Shown: positions 37,010 through 44,962 of the stretch, one piece after another
How the letters are laid out: the number at the start of each line of letters is the position of its first letter
How positions within the stretch are numbered: the stretch's first letter is position 1
From: Methanobrevibacter sp. TLL-48-HuF1
Lineage (GTDB): Archaea > Methanobacteriota > Methanobacteria > Methanobacteriales > Methanobacteriaceae
Length of the DNA stretch: 64,000 bases
NCBI RefSeq assembly: GCF_023617305.1
Contig: NZ_CP081485.1
Coordinates: 1,788,501-1,852,500, forward strand
Direction: 5' to 3'
Notes under the pieces: generated by a model
Database searches by the model: none
What the model saw: only the letters and a program-made list of their open reading frames with translations
Told to the model about the DNA's origin: nothing
Translations under genes and position numbers: made by a program

Positions 37010-37830
37010 GGGCCAAAATCTATTTTTTGAGTTATATGATTATATCTTTCAGATTCTGGAGGTAACTTCATATAATCTCCATAAATTTGTGTAAGAATGC
37101 TGTCAAGATTATTTGGACAGTGAACTTCAACATCTTCAAACATTATTGTTTTTCCAGGTTTGAAATCACTTATTTTATAAATTTGCGGATGGTGAAGAGC
37201 TGAAATATCACAAACATATTTGCAGTCTTTATCATTATATTTATCCAATAATTTATGAGTTTTATCAAATAAGGATTCTCTTGAAATATTAAATAGTTTT
37301 AAAAAGCCATGTCCTGCATTAGCTAATGTCTGAACTAAAATAGGATATCCTTTAAATTTTATAACACTCATTGCAAGTAATCTGTCCAAAACACGGCAAC
37401 GTTTTACATGGATGAATCTTTTTAATTTGTTGTCCGGAACTTTGTCCAATACAAATATGTCAATATCAATTCCCAAATCAAAATCTACCTGATCAACCCA
37501 CCATTCTTCAAAAATAGTATCTTTTAACATGATTTTTGAAAATAAAAAGAAATAATCTTTTGTTTTACTTGTTAAAAAGTTATATTTATTATTTGATTTG
37601 GATAATGCTACTTTTTTAAACTTTTCATAGTCTTTTCTAAACATAATAATGTCTATATCATCATCCCAGGGAATAAAACCCCCATGCCTAACAGCACCTA
37701 ATGCACTACCTCCGTAAATAAAATACTCAATGTTGTTCTCTTCACAAATAGCTATAAAATCCTTTAGAATCATAAGCTCTAACTTTTGCAGTTTGTGAAT
37801 AGTTTCGCTAGAATAATCAGTATAGTGCAT
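36997..37830 (-). CDS. LicD family phosphotransferase, second copy
   Basis: This 277-residue LicD protein is a paralogue of that at 603-1466. The motif block is at residues 39-62: YGGSALGAVRHGGF, then IPWDDDIDII. The tail PPESERYNH and KIDFGPYED also match. An additional common feature is DFDLGIDIDIFVLDKVPDN. A minus-strand TATA box (plus 37874-37890) and an AAAGGT site support the start. The gene converges on the surface-carbohydrate gene with a 13-nt overlap. Two LicD copies at either end of the glycan region suggest two separate acceptors or two donors. LicD proteins in bacteria attach phosphocholine; here glycerophosphate or polyol phosphate is more consistent with the neighbours, which is inference. 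Confidence 0.85.
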   Translation of the reverse strand: MHYTDYSSETIHKLQKLELMILKDFIAICEENNIEYFIYGGSALGAVRHGGFIPWDDDIDIIMFRKDYEKFKKVALSKSNNKYNFLTSKTKDYFFLFSKIMLKDTIFEEWWVDQVDFDLGIDIDIFVLDKVPDNKLKRFIHVKRCRVLDRLLAMSVIKFKGYPILVQTLANAGHGFLKLFNISRESLFDKTHKLLDKYNDKDCKYVCDISALHHPQIYKISDFKPGKTIMFEDVEVHCPNNLDSILTQIYGDYMKLPPESERYNHITQKIDFGPYED

Positions 37831-37873
37831 TTTTTTACCTTTAAAAAACTTGTTAAATATATTTTATTTAAAT

Positions 37874-37890
37874 TTACATATATAACTTTT
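37874..37890 (-). promoter_or_regulatory. TATA box of the second licD gene
   Basis: On the minus strand this reads AAAAGTTATATATGTAA, identical to 33816-33832 on the plus strand. It predicts a transcription start about 20-25 nt before the licD ATG. Confidence 0.55.
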
Positions 37891-37944
37891 CTAATGGAAA
37901 TTTTTATTAATTATGTTTAGTATACTTTTAGTTATATAGAGGAT

Positions 37945-38997
37945 ATGAAAAATATGACTTTTAAAATTAGTGTAATAATGCCTGTTTATAATGCTGAAGA
38001 TGAATTAAACACAGCTATTGATTCAATAATAAATCAGTCTTTCGGTTTTGAAAATATTGAGTTAATAATAGTTGATGACTGTTCAACAGATAATTCCAGA
38101 AACATTATAACTGATTATGCTAATGAATATGAGAATATTATTCCTGTTTTTTTAGATGAAAACTCCGGACTTCCAGGTAAGCCACGCAGTTTAGGTATTA
38201 AATATGCCAGTGCTGATTATATCTCCTTTTTGGATTCTGATGATGAATATCTTAAAGATGGTCTTAAAAATCTTTATGATACTATTTTAAGTGAAGACTC
38301 TGATTTTGTAATCGGATCACATGTCATTAATCTTGATGGGGACAAAGTTAAAGTTAAATTTCTGCAAAGTGATGAAAAATTAGTGAACTTAAATCCTTTG
38401 GAATCTCAGGAAATCTTTGACAGCTTAAGTTTAAATTATTTTGTGGCTCCTTGGGGTAAAATGTTTAAAAAAGAATTGATTTTAGATAATAATATAACAT
38501 TTCCGGAAGATACTTTATGTGAAGACACTTATTTTTATTTTAAAGCACTGATAAATTCAAACAAGATTTCTGTTTTACCTAATACTCAGGTTTACATGTA
38601 TAATACTTTTGAACATAAAAAAACAGCTATACATGGTCATGATGTTAAAAAATTCAACAGATTCTTAAAAGGTATGTATAAAGTTAATAATCTTTTAGAA
38701 CCAGTTAAATTATCTCAATATGTAACAATAGGGGAGAATATTGGGAGTTTACTTTTAATCTTTTCTAATTTGGATAAAAAACATAAAATGTCTGCAGTTA
38801 AAGAAATTTACAAGTTTGAAAAACATTTAAATTGTAAAATTGATATTCATAGAAAAGAAATAGCTGTTTTAAATAATAAAGTTTTAAATAAACAGTTTAA
38901 ACAGGCTATTTTTATTTCTAAGCTTTATACTTCCCTTTATAATAATCAGACAATAAAAAATCTTTATAGAAAGTTTAATATTAGGAAAAATAACTGA
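37945..38997 (+). CDS. Family 2 glycosyltransferase
   Basis: This 350-residue GT-A glycosyltransferase has a catalytic domain over residues 1 to about 230. ISVIMPVYNAEDELNTAIDS is followed by IELIIVDDCSTDNSRNII (the nucleotide-binding aspartates) and ADYISFLDSDDEYL (the DxD-type metal motif). EDTYFYFKALIN follows near residue 190 and provides the usual catalytic acidic residue. The C-terminal 120 residues are helical and basic without membrane segments. The enzyme adds a nucleotide-activated sugar to a surface glycan; donor and acceptor are unknown. It is transcribed divergently from licD, with a 114-nt shared promoter region, and is followed 24 nt later by a small basic protein gene. Confidence 0.88.
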   Translation: MKNMTFKISVIMPVYNAEDELNTAIDSIINQSFGFENIELIIVDDCSTDNSRNIITDYANEYENIIPVFLDENSGLPGKPRSLGIKYASADYISFLDSDDEYLKDGLKNLYDTILSEDSDFVIGSHVINLDGDKVKVKFLQSDEKLVNLNPLESQEIFDSLSLNYFVAPWGKMFKKELILDNNITFPEDTLCEDTYFYFKALINSNKISVLPNTQVYMYNTFEHKKTAIHGHDVKKFNRFLKGMYKVNNLLEPVKLSQYVTIGENIGSLLLIFSNLDKKHKMSAVKEIYKFEKHLNCKIDIHRKEIAVLNNKVLNKQFKQAIFISKLYTSLYNNQTIKNLYRKFNIRKNN

Positions 38998-39021
38998 GTT
39001 TTTTGTTTATTGGTGTTGGTA

Positions 39022-39471
39022 ATGGGTAAAAAAACCAAAAAGAAGTTTTGGACTATGCCAAAAACTAGAAAGTTCAAATCTTTTAAAAAAAGGCAAGATA
39101 ATGAATATTATTTAACTGAAGTTCAGCTTAATAAAGAAATTAAAGAATTTAGAGAAATATTCAATAATTTATCTTATCCATTATCTGTTGGCGAATATGA
39201 TGATATGAATTCCCGTAGACTGAAAATCAAATTTTTATTTTCCAAACAGGAGAAAAAAGTCTGGAATAAATCCAATAATCGACGCCGCATTTATCTGGAA
39301 CAGTTATCTTTTTTTAAACATGTTTATGTTAAATGGAAACATATAACTTATCCGATTTATCTGGAAAGACACTACGGGGTTCCTCACCATACTACATTTT
39401 TTGTCCCGTGGTTTTTGAAAAAGAAAGATAAAAAGAAATTTATTTCTGTTGTAGCTAATGGTTTAGTTTAA
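39022..39471 (+). CDS. Unrecognised basic, aromatic-rich protein (149 residues)
   Basis: I do not recognise this protein. It begins GKKTKKKFWTMPKTRKFKSF, which is strongly basic. A helical segment follows (TEVQLNKEIKEFREIFNNL), and then an aromatic-rich C-terminus with HVYVKWKHITYPIYLERHYG, VPHHTTFFVPWFLKKK and a hydrophobic end. The start is taken at the ATG at 39022 rather than the upstream TTG in the same frame. It lies just downstream of the glycosyltransferase and may be in the same transcript. The basic N-terminus would suit nucleic acid or membrane-surface binding, but there is no motif to support a function. Confidence 0.6.
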   Translation: MGKKTKKKFWTMPKTRKFKSFKKRQDNEYYLTEVQLNKEIKEFREIFNNLSYPLSVGEYDDMNSRRLKIKFLFSKQEKKVWNKSNNRRRIYLEQLSFFKHVYVKWKHITYPIYLERHYGVPHHTTFFVPWFLKKKDKKKFISVVANGLV

Positions 39472-39782
39472 GATAATTGGACTATTTATGTAATTTAAAG
39501 TTTTTACAACATTTATAGGTTAACACAAATTTAGTTATTTTTGGTGTAATTTGAAGTGGCACTGATTTAGTTTTATGGTGTTTATTTAAAATATCTATTC
39601 GATTTTATAAAATGAATATTTTATCAAATTCTTTTTAAAGTTGCTTTAACTTCGTAAAATTGCTTTTAATATAAAAATACACTTACATATATTGGATTTT
39701 TAAGTTTTAAGATTTTAAATAAGTTTATATATACCTTAGTTTATACTATTTAATAAAGAAATCAATCAATGGAGACAATATT
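39472..39782. other. Intergenic region with promoter of the ATPase/nuclease cassette
   Basis: This 311-nt AT-rich gap has no coding sequence. The last 60 nt contain the TATA box at 39724-39733 and a GGAGAC ribosome binding site 7 nt before the ATG at 39783. Confidence 0.5.
39724..39733 (+). promoter_or_regulatory. TATA box of the ATPase cassette
   Basis: TTTATATATA lies about 55 nt before the ATPase start codon and predicts a transcript beginning near 39755 with a leader of roughly 28 nt. Confidence 0.5.
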
Positions 39783-41066
39783 ATGGCTGCTGAAATGTTA
39801 CTTGAAATTGAAAATTTGGGGCTGATTAATAAAGCAAATTTAGAAATTGGAAAGATAAATGTTATTGTAGGTAAAAATAGCACAGGTAAATCTACTTCAA
39901 GTAAGTTTCTATTTTCACTTCTAACAGCAGCATCTAGTGAAGGAACTCAATTGGCAAATATGGATATTCATTCAAAACTTTTAAATTTTGTTCTATATTG
40001 GGGGACTAAAGGATCACAGGAAATGGATGATAAATTTAAACAAATTAGAAATTCTTTGATGCGTCATTCTGTTTCTTCAGAGCTATTTGATGATATTTAT
40101 AGTAATATTGCACTTACCTTAGAAAATTATGATTTTAAAGATAAAGAGTTGTGTATTAATGATTTAAATGATTTATTTAGAATAATTAAACTGAATAAGG
40201 ATGAATATTCTAGGTATATTACAGTTTTCAATGCTCTTATTGAATCAGAGTATGGTAGTTCATTAAATAGATTTAGTAATGCTCATATTAAGTTTCATGG
40301 AAATTATAATGGTGTTGAATTTAATCAAGATATTAAAATTGGGGTTGAAAAAAGGAAAAGTAACATCAGTAAAGATTTTTTGAATTATTTTAATTTTCAA
40401 AATGTTATTTATCTTGATTCTCCTTCAATTTTAGAAAATAATCCTCGCAGTTCTCAATATCATTTGCGAGTACTTGAGAGGAAACTTAAAAAAATTAAAA
40501 ATCCTGATGAAATTTATAGTGATGAATTTTTTAAAGATTTAAATGATTTTAAAAGAAGAATTGATGAGTTAATTGGGGGAAATTTTGAATATGTTCATTC
40601 AGAAGATGTATTTATATTTAAAAAAGATGATGAAACTTTTTCCATGGAAAATACTGCTTCTGGACTAAAACAATTAGCAACTATTCAACTATTGCTTGAT
40701 AATAATGAATTAACAAAAAATAGTTTTTTAATTTTAGATGAACCTGAAATTAATTTACATCCTGGCTTTCAGGTAGAATTTGCAGAAATCTTAGTTTTAG
40801 CTGCTAGGGATTTGAATATTACATTATATATTAATACTCACAGTCCATTTTTTGCAGAAGCAATAGAAGCATATTCAAGATATTATAATTTAATTGATGA
40901 TACCAATTTTTACTTAACAGAAAAAGTAGATGGTATTGATAAATATAATTATAATTTACTTGATAATGATGAAATAATTGAGGTTTATGATAATTTAGGA
41001 AATCCATTTGACATTATTCATAAAATTAAAGTTCAGGCAGATTTAAAAGATGATTTGAGGGATTAA
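39783..41066 (+). CDS. AAA family ATPase (AAA_21/OLD-like), first gene of a putative defence cassette
   Basis: This 427-residue ABC-like ATPase has an N-terminal strand LLEIENLGLINKANLEIGK, Walker A GKNSTGKS (residues 30-37) and a long helical insertion (about 50-205). The signature-like block is MENTASGLKQLATIQLL (288-304), Walker B is FLILDEPEINLHP (315-327) and the switch histidine is TLYINTHSPFFAEAI (H353). No TOPRIM nuclease domain follows, unlike full OLD or Gabija GajA proteins. The next gene, a PD-(D/E)xK-like protein, starts 1 nt after the stop, so the nuclease is likely supplied in trans. It is analogous to the pair at 3127-5036. A role in defence against phages or plasmids is inferred from architecture and location. 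Confidence 0.82.
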   Translation: MAAEMLLEIENLGLINKANLEIGKINVIVGKNSTGKSTSSKFLFSLLTAASSEGTQLANMDIHSKLLNFVLYWGTKGSQEMDDKFKQIRNSLMRHSVSSELFDDIYSNIALTLENYDFKDKELCINDLNDLFRIIKLNKDEYSRYITVFNALIESEYGSSLNRFSNAHIKFHGNYNGVEFNQDIKIGVEKRKSNISKDFLNYFNFQNVIYLDSPSILENNPRSSQYHLRVLERKLKKIKNPDEIYSDEFFKDLNDFKRRIDELIGGNFEYVHSEDVFIFKKDDETFSMENTASGLKQLATIQLLLDNNELTKNSFLILDEPEINLHPGFQVEFAEILVLAARDLNITLYINTHSPFFAEAIEAYSRYYNLIDDTNFYLTEKVDGIDKYNYNLLDNDEIIEVYDNLGNPFDIIHKIKVQADLKDDLRD

Positions 41067-41067
41067 C

Positions 41068-41808
41068 ATGGCTTTTGACAATAGTGATTTTGTTAATCTA
41101 TTAAATTTTTATAAAGAGAATGATAATTTTCATGATAATGCTAGGAAATCTTTTAATAAATTTAGTGAAGTATCTAAATCAGACAATGATGCAGGAGCAT
41201 TTAAAAATCCATTAATTATTGATGATAATTGTATTTTTGATTTAGATAATATGTGTTGGAATAGTCATTTGAAGAATAATGGCTCTGTTAAAAGCAATCG
41301 CCCATTATCTGTAGATGCTTTGCATTTCAAAAATGGTAGGCTTTATTTAATTGAATTTAAAGGAACTTTTAATTCTACTTTGAATTTAGAAGAAATCATG
41401 GATAAATGTATTGAAAAAGTGGATGATAGTGATTTGGCTGGTGCTCTTGAGAGTATTAAAAATAGGTATGATGATGAGATATTATGTAATTTGAAAATCA
41501 AACCTTCTGATTCATTGTTTTTAACATTACCTCAAATTTACAAATATTATTGTGAAAAAAAGGATATAAAATATAATAAAGAAGAATTCCTTTCATGGTT
41601 GTTAAATGTTCCAAAAAGATTATATGTTGTATTTTTGAATGATATTCATGATAGTAAAAGAAATGAAAGTAAAAATTATAAATATTTGAGAATGGATAAA
41701 AAACTAAAGAAAAGATATGCTCCATTTAAAAAACTTGCAAATATGGAAAATTCAATTGTTACTCAAGATGAGTTTAGAGAGGGATTTATGAGAGAGTTTT
41801 TTAATTAA
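41068..41808 (+). CDS. PD-(D/E)xK-like nuclease-domain protein, partner of the AAA ATPase
   Basis: This 246-residue protein has a recognisable PD-(D/E)xK arrangement. PLSVDALHFKNGRLYLIEFK (residues 79-98) gives Asp83 and E96-F-K98, followed by the helix LEEIMDKCIEKV that usually closes the core. An upstream acidic helix and DNDAGAFKNPLIIDDNCIFDLD may supply further core elements. The C-terminal part is basic (KLKKRYAPFKKLANMEN). It begins 1 nt after the ATPase stop, so translation is coupled. I cannot name a family; nuclease activity is a prediction from the motif. The partner of the first ATPase (4554-5036) shows the same SVD and E-x-(K/T) layout in a smaller protein. Confidence 0.65.
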   Translation: MAFDNSDFVNLLNFYKENDNFHDNARKSFNKFSEVSKSDNDAGAFKNPLIIDDNCIFDLDNMCWNSHLKNNGSVKSNRPLSVDALHFKNGRLYLIEFKGTFNSTLNLEEIMDKCIEKVDDSDLAGALESIKNRYDDEILCNLKIKPSDSLFLTLPQIYKYYCEKKDIKYNKEEFLSWLLNVPKRLYVVFLNDIHDSKRNESKNYKYLRMDKKLKKRYAPFKKLANMENSIVTQDEFREGFMREFFN

Positions 41809-41838
41809 TTTGTATATTTTTTGATAATGGGTTTAATT

Positions 41839-42036
41839 ATGAATTTTAAATTAAAAAATTACTTTTTACATAATGTTTTAACTCCTCAGATGTATCTAGA
41901 TATTTATCTTAATAATAATCATCCTGAGCATCAAAATCTTAAAGAAGATTTGGATATCTTAAAAGAAGAAGATCTTTTAAAATATTATAAAAAGCATGAA
42001 ACACAAATTAATTTTTTAAACAAAAAAAATTCCTGA
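41839..42036 (+). CDS. Unrecognised small protein (65 residues) in the ATPase cassette
   Basis: This short gene starts MNFKLKNYFLHNVLTPQMYL and continues with an acidic-basic helical stretch (LKEDLDILKEEDLLKYYKKH). The ATG at 41839 is chosen as the most internal good start; ATG 41827 and TTG 41821 are alternatives in the same frame. It lies 30 nt after the nuclease-like gene and its stop is 4 nt before the next start, which supports a four-gene operon. The predicted long helix suits an adaptor or regulatory role, but nothing in the sequence shows one. Confidence 0.5.
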   Translation: MNFKLKNYFLHNVLTPQMYLDIYLNNNHPEHQNLKEDLDILKEEDLLKYYKKHETQINFLNKKNS

Positions 42037-42040
42037 TGTT

Positions 42041-42826
42041 ATGGTATATTCAAGGATATTGTTATTAGGTGAATTAATTGCTGATTCAATATTTGAAGAT
42101 AGACTTAATGCATTATTAAATAATAAACCTTATGATTTAAAAGAATTTAATGATATTTGTGATGATGAATTTTTAATTGATGTGAAGAAATCAAATATTA
42201 AATTTTCAGATTCTATAATTATTAACAATAATAAATATGGATTATGTTTGCCAATTAATGCATTTAATTCATCATATTGGATAACTCAAGAATTAAATAA
42301 GTTAAACTTAAATAAAGTAGATTTAAAAATTAGAGTAGATCCTTTTTTAAGAAATTTTGATAATATGTTCTATTCAAGCACTGTTTTTTCAAAACCATTA
42401 AATTGGAATGATATTATTAATTTAAGAAATGAAGATAAAGGTTCGTTTCAAAATTATCAAACCAACGAATTAACCGAATATTTATGGAAACCTAGAAAAG
42501 AAAATGAAGTTGTTTTCACATGTGAGGAATTGCCCTCAAAAGAAAATATACATTTAAGGGGGAGTAGATATTTTCATGCAATTTTTGAAAAAGATACGGG
42601 CAAATTTAAACATTGTGATGGTTCGATTATCATTTATGATAAGAAAAAATTTGACAAAAGGTCTAAGTTATCCATTAATAATAAAGTTAATGATATTGGT
42701 AAAGAAATTAAATTATTTAGAGTTGATGGTGTTATTCCAAAAGAACAATTCATGCCATTAGTAACTAGTTATTTTTATTGGAATTATGATTTATTATGTT
42801 ATTTTTGTAAAAATTTGGTAAAGTAG
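42041..42826 (+). CDS. Unrecognised protein (261 residues), last gene of the ATPase cassette
   Basis: I do not recognise this protein. It begins MVYSRILLLGELIADSIFED, contains a central region with TEYLWKPRKENEVVFTCEEL and HLRGSRYFHAIFEKDTG, and then alternating hydrophobic and charged strands (FKHCDGSIIIYDKKKF) before an aromatic end with SYFYWNYDLLCYF. It is soluble with mixed alpha and beta character. No catalytic motif is obvious, although HLRGSRYFH and the following acidic strand are candidates for a conserved core. It is 4 nt from the 65-residue gene and closes the run that begins with the AAA ATPase, so it is plausibly a component of the same system. Membership is inferred from spacing. 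Confidence 0.6.
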   Translation: MVYSRILLLGELIADSIFEDRLNALLNNKPYDLKEFNDICDDEFLIDVKKSNIKFSDSIIINNNKYGLCLPINAFNSSYWITQELNKLNLNKVDLKIRVDPFLRNFDNMFYSSTVFSKPLNWNDIINLRNEDKGSFQNYQTNELTEYLWKPRKENEVVFTCEELPSKENIHLRGSRYFHAIFEKDTGKFKHCDGSIIIYDKKKFDKRSKLSINNKVNDIGKEIKLFRVDGVIPKEQFMPLVTSYFYWNYDLLCYFCKNLVK

Positions 42827-43285
42827 TTTATAGAAATAATGTATGTTGATTATTGATTCTATCTATAAAAATTATGTTCAAGAAATTCAAGTTTTTTTAA
42901 AATAAAACATCTATATTTATCTTTTAAATAGAAAATTAAGAACAAATGCCTATAAAATAAGCAAAATAAGGAAAAATATCAAATCTAATTTATTGATAAA
43001 GCCATTTCAATAGATATTTTTTATCTGAAACTTTTCTGTGAGGGTATCTTATGGATTTAATGGCCTCTTTTTAAAAAATATTCAAAATAACCATAGAGAA
43101 AATAAAAAAGAGTTTTTTAATTTTTTATCTAAGTTAAAAATTTATTTTCAGTTAACACAAATACATTCCAACATTTTATTAATAAATATAAATAATAGTA
43201 GTTAACTTGAATTTAACCAATAAGTTATATAGTATTTTAATCAAAATTATACATAATATAAATTTAAAAATTATTTGTTGATATC
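42827..43285. other. Intergenic region between the ATPase cassette and the purine genes
   Basis: This 459-nt AT-rich region shows no gene. A TATA-like AAGTTATATAGTATTT (43222-43237) lies about 55 nt before purC and is the likely operon promoter. A 7-codon frame at 43051-43074 after GAGGGT is too short to call. Confidence 0.5.
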
Positions 43286-44017
43286 ATGGATAAAAAAGAG
43301 TTAATTAATAATGGTAAAGTAAAAAGTGTATATACTACTGATGATGAAGATGCAGTTATCATTGAGTTTAGAGATGATATGACTGCAGGTGACGGTGCAA
43401 GAAAAGAAGTCATGAATAAAAAAGGTTCTTATAATGCACTTATTTCCACTAAACTTTTTAAAGTATTGGAAGAAAACGGTATTAAAACACAATTTATTGA
43501 TTTGCCTGAAACTAATGTTATGGTAGCTAAAAAATTAGACATGATTCCTATTGAGGTTATTGTTAGAAATATAGCTACAGGTAGTTTAATTCGTAAATAT
43601 CCAATAGCTGACGGTACTAAATTAAACCCGCCTATTGTTCAAATGGATTTTAAAGCAGATGAATTCCATGATCCTATGCTTAATGATTCTATTATTAAAG
43701 CTTTAGGATTAGCTACTCAGGAAGAAATCGATGAATTAACTCAAAAAGCATTAAAAATTAATGAAATTTTATCCAAATTCCTTTTGGAAGCCGGAATTAT
43801 CTTAGTTGATTTTAAAGTTGAATTTGGTAAAGATAAAAATGGTGAAATTATTTTAGGTGATGAAATTAGCCCGGACGGATGCAGATTATGGGATAGTGAA
43901 ACCTTAGATATGTTAGATAAGGAATTGTTCAGAAAAGGTAAAGATAATGAAGTTATGGATGCTTATGTAGAAGTTTATAATAGAATTATCCCTGATGATG
44001 AGAAAATAGAATTATAA
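43286..44017 (+). CDS. purC: Phosphoribosylaminoimidazolesuccinocarboxamide synthase (SAICAR synthetase)
   Basis: PurC joins CAIR and aspartate using ATP in de novo purine synthesis. The 243-residue protein shows GKVKSVYTTDDEDAVIIEF at its N-terminus (nucleotide site), the SAICAR synthetase signature IPIEVIVRNIATGS near residue 90, and LGDEISPDGCRLWD near 190-205. The length is normal. It is the first of five closely spaced genes (12 nt to purS), all on the plus strand. The TATA box upstream at 43222-43237 probably drives the set, and no riboswitch-like structure is seen. The identification is firm. Confidence 0.96.
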   Translation: MDKKELINNGKVKSVYTTDDEDAVIIEFRDDMTAGDGARKEVMNKKGSYNALISTKLFKVLEENGIKTQFIDLPETNVMVAKKLDMIPIEVIVRNIATGSLIRKYPIADGTKLNPPIVQMDFKADEFHDPMLNDSIIKALGLATQEEIDELTQKALKINEILSKFLLEAGIILVDFKVEFGKDKNGEIILGDEISPDGCRLWDSETLDMLDKELFRKGKDNEVMDAYVEVYNRIIPDDEKIEL

Positions 44018-44029
44018 GGAGTTTTTGAA

Positions 44030-44296
44030 ATGATTTTTGATATTGAAGTTAAAGTATCTCTTAAGGAAGGTATGTTAAACCCAGAAGCTACAACTATTGA
44101 AAGATCTCTTGCTTTACTTGGTTATGATGTTAAAAATGCTAAAACTGTAGACATCATTAAATTCCAAATGGAAGGGGAAGACAGGGAATCTATAAGGGAA
44201 GATGTTGTAGATATGTGTGAAAGATTACTCTGTAATCCTGTAATTCATAATTATAAAATTACTGTTATTCCGCAAAACTCTGCTTGCGGGGCTTAA
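44030..44296 (+). CDS. purS: Phosphoribosylformylglycinamidine synthase subunit PurS
   Basis: PurS is the small subunit that bridges PurL and PurQ in the FGAM synthetase complex of archaea and Gram-positive bacteria. The 88-residue protein has the family's N-terminus (VKVSLKEGMLNPEATTIERS) and GYDVKNAKTVDIIKF, and ends with CERLLCNPVIHNYKI, all typical. An AAGGAG site precedes the ATG. It sits between purC and purQ with 12-nt spacers. The large subunit purL is not in this window. Confidence 0.95.
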   Translation: MIFDIEVKVSLKEGMLNPEATTIERSLALLGYDVKNAKTVDIIKFQMEGEDRESIREDVVDMCERLLCNPVIHNYKITVIPQNSACGA

Positions 44297-44308
44297 GGAG
44301 TTTTTATA

Positions 44309-44953
44309 ATGAAAATTGGAGTAATTAGATTTCCGGGAACCAACTGTGACAGGGATGTAGCTAGAGCTATTGAACTTGCAGGATTAACTCCTGAATATAT
44401 CTGGTGGAATCAGGAGGATTTAACAGATTTTGACGGTATTGTAATTCCTGGAGGATTTTCTTATGGTGATTATTTAAGAGCAGGAGCTATGGCTTCTATT
44501 ACTCCTGTTATTGATGGTATTAAATCATTAGTTAAGGAAGAAAAACCTGTTTTAGGAATATGTAACGGTGCTCAGATTCTTGGTGAAATAGGTCTTGTTC
44601 CAGGTGTTTTCATAACTAATGAAAATCCTAAATTTAACTGTGAATGGGTTGATTTAAAAGTTGGAACTACCAGAACACCTTTTACCAAATCATTTAAAAA
44701 AGGTCAGACTTTACAAATTCCAATAGCTCATGCAGAAGGAAGGTTTTACACAGAGGATATTGATTTATTAAAAGATCAAGATCAGATAGTTTTACAATTT
44801 AAAGACAGAAATCCTAATGGTTCTATGGAAGCCATTACCAGTGTTTGTGATGAGTCAGGTCTTGTTTGTGCAATGATGCCTCATCCTGAACGTGCCTGTG
44901 AAGAAATATTAGGTTCTAGCGATGGATTAAACTTTTTTAAAGGATTTTTATAA
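44309..44953 (+). CDS. purQ: Phosphoribosylformylglycinamidine synthase, glutaminase subunit PurQ
   Basis: PurQ releases ammonia from glutamine for PurL. The 214-residue class I amidotransferase has the oxyanion loop [15 protein letters not shown], the nucleophile Cys85 in [10 protein letters not shown], and the catalytic His/Glu in MMPHPERAC near residue 195. An AAGGAG site lies before the ATG. The N-terminus ([15 protein letters not shown]) is typical of the family. It is followed 9 nt later by cobA, so the purine genes run directly into the cobalamin gene. Confidence 0.96.
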   Translation: MKIGVIRFPGTNCDRDVARAIELAGLTPEYIWWNQEDLTDFDGIVIPGGFSYGDYLRAGAMASITPVIDGIKSLVKEEKPVLGICNGAQILGEIGLVPGVFITNENPKFNCEWVDLKVGTTRTPFTKSFKKGQTLQIPIAHAEGRFYTEDIDLLKDQDQIVLQFKDRNPNGSMEAITSVCDESGLVCAMMPHPERACEEILGSSDGLNFFKGFL

Positions 44954-44962
44954 GTGATTTAG

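Noticed and set aside
41498-41725. 75-codon minus-strand frame inside the nuclease-like gene
   Set aside because: Antisense shadow of a supported gene with coupled translation to the ATPase.
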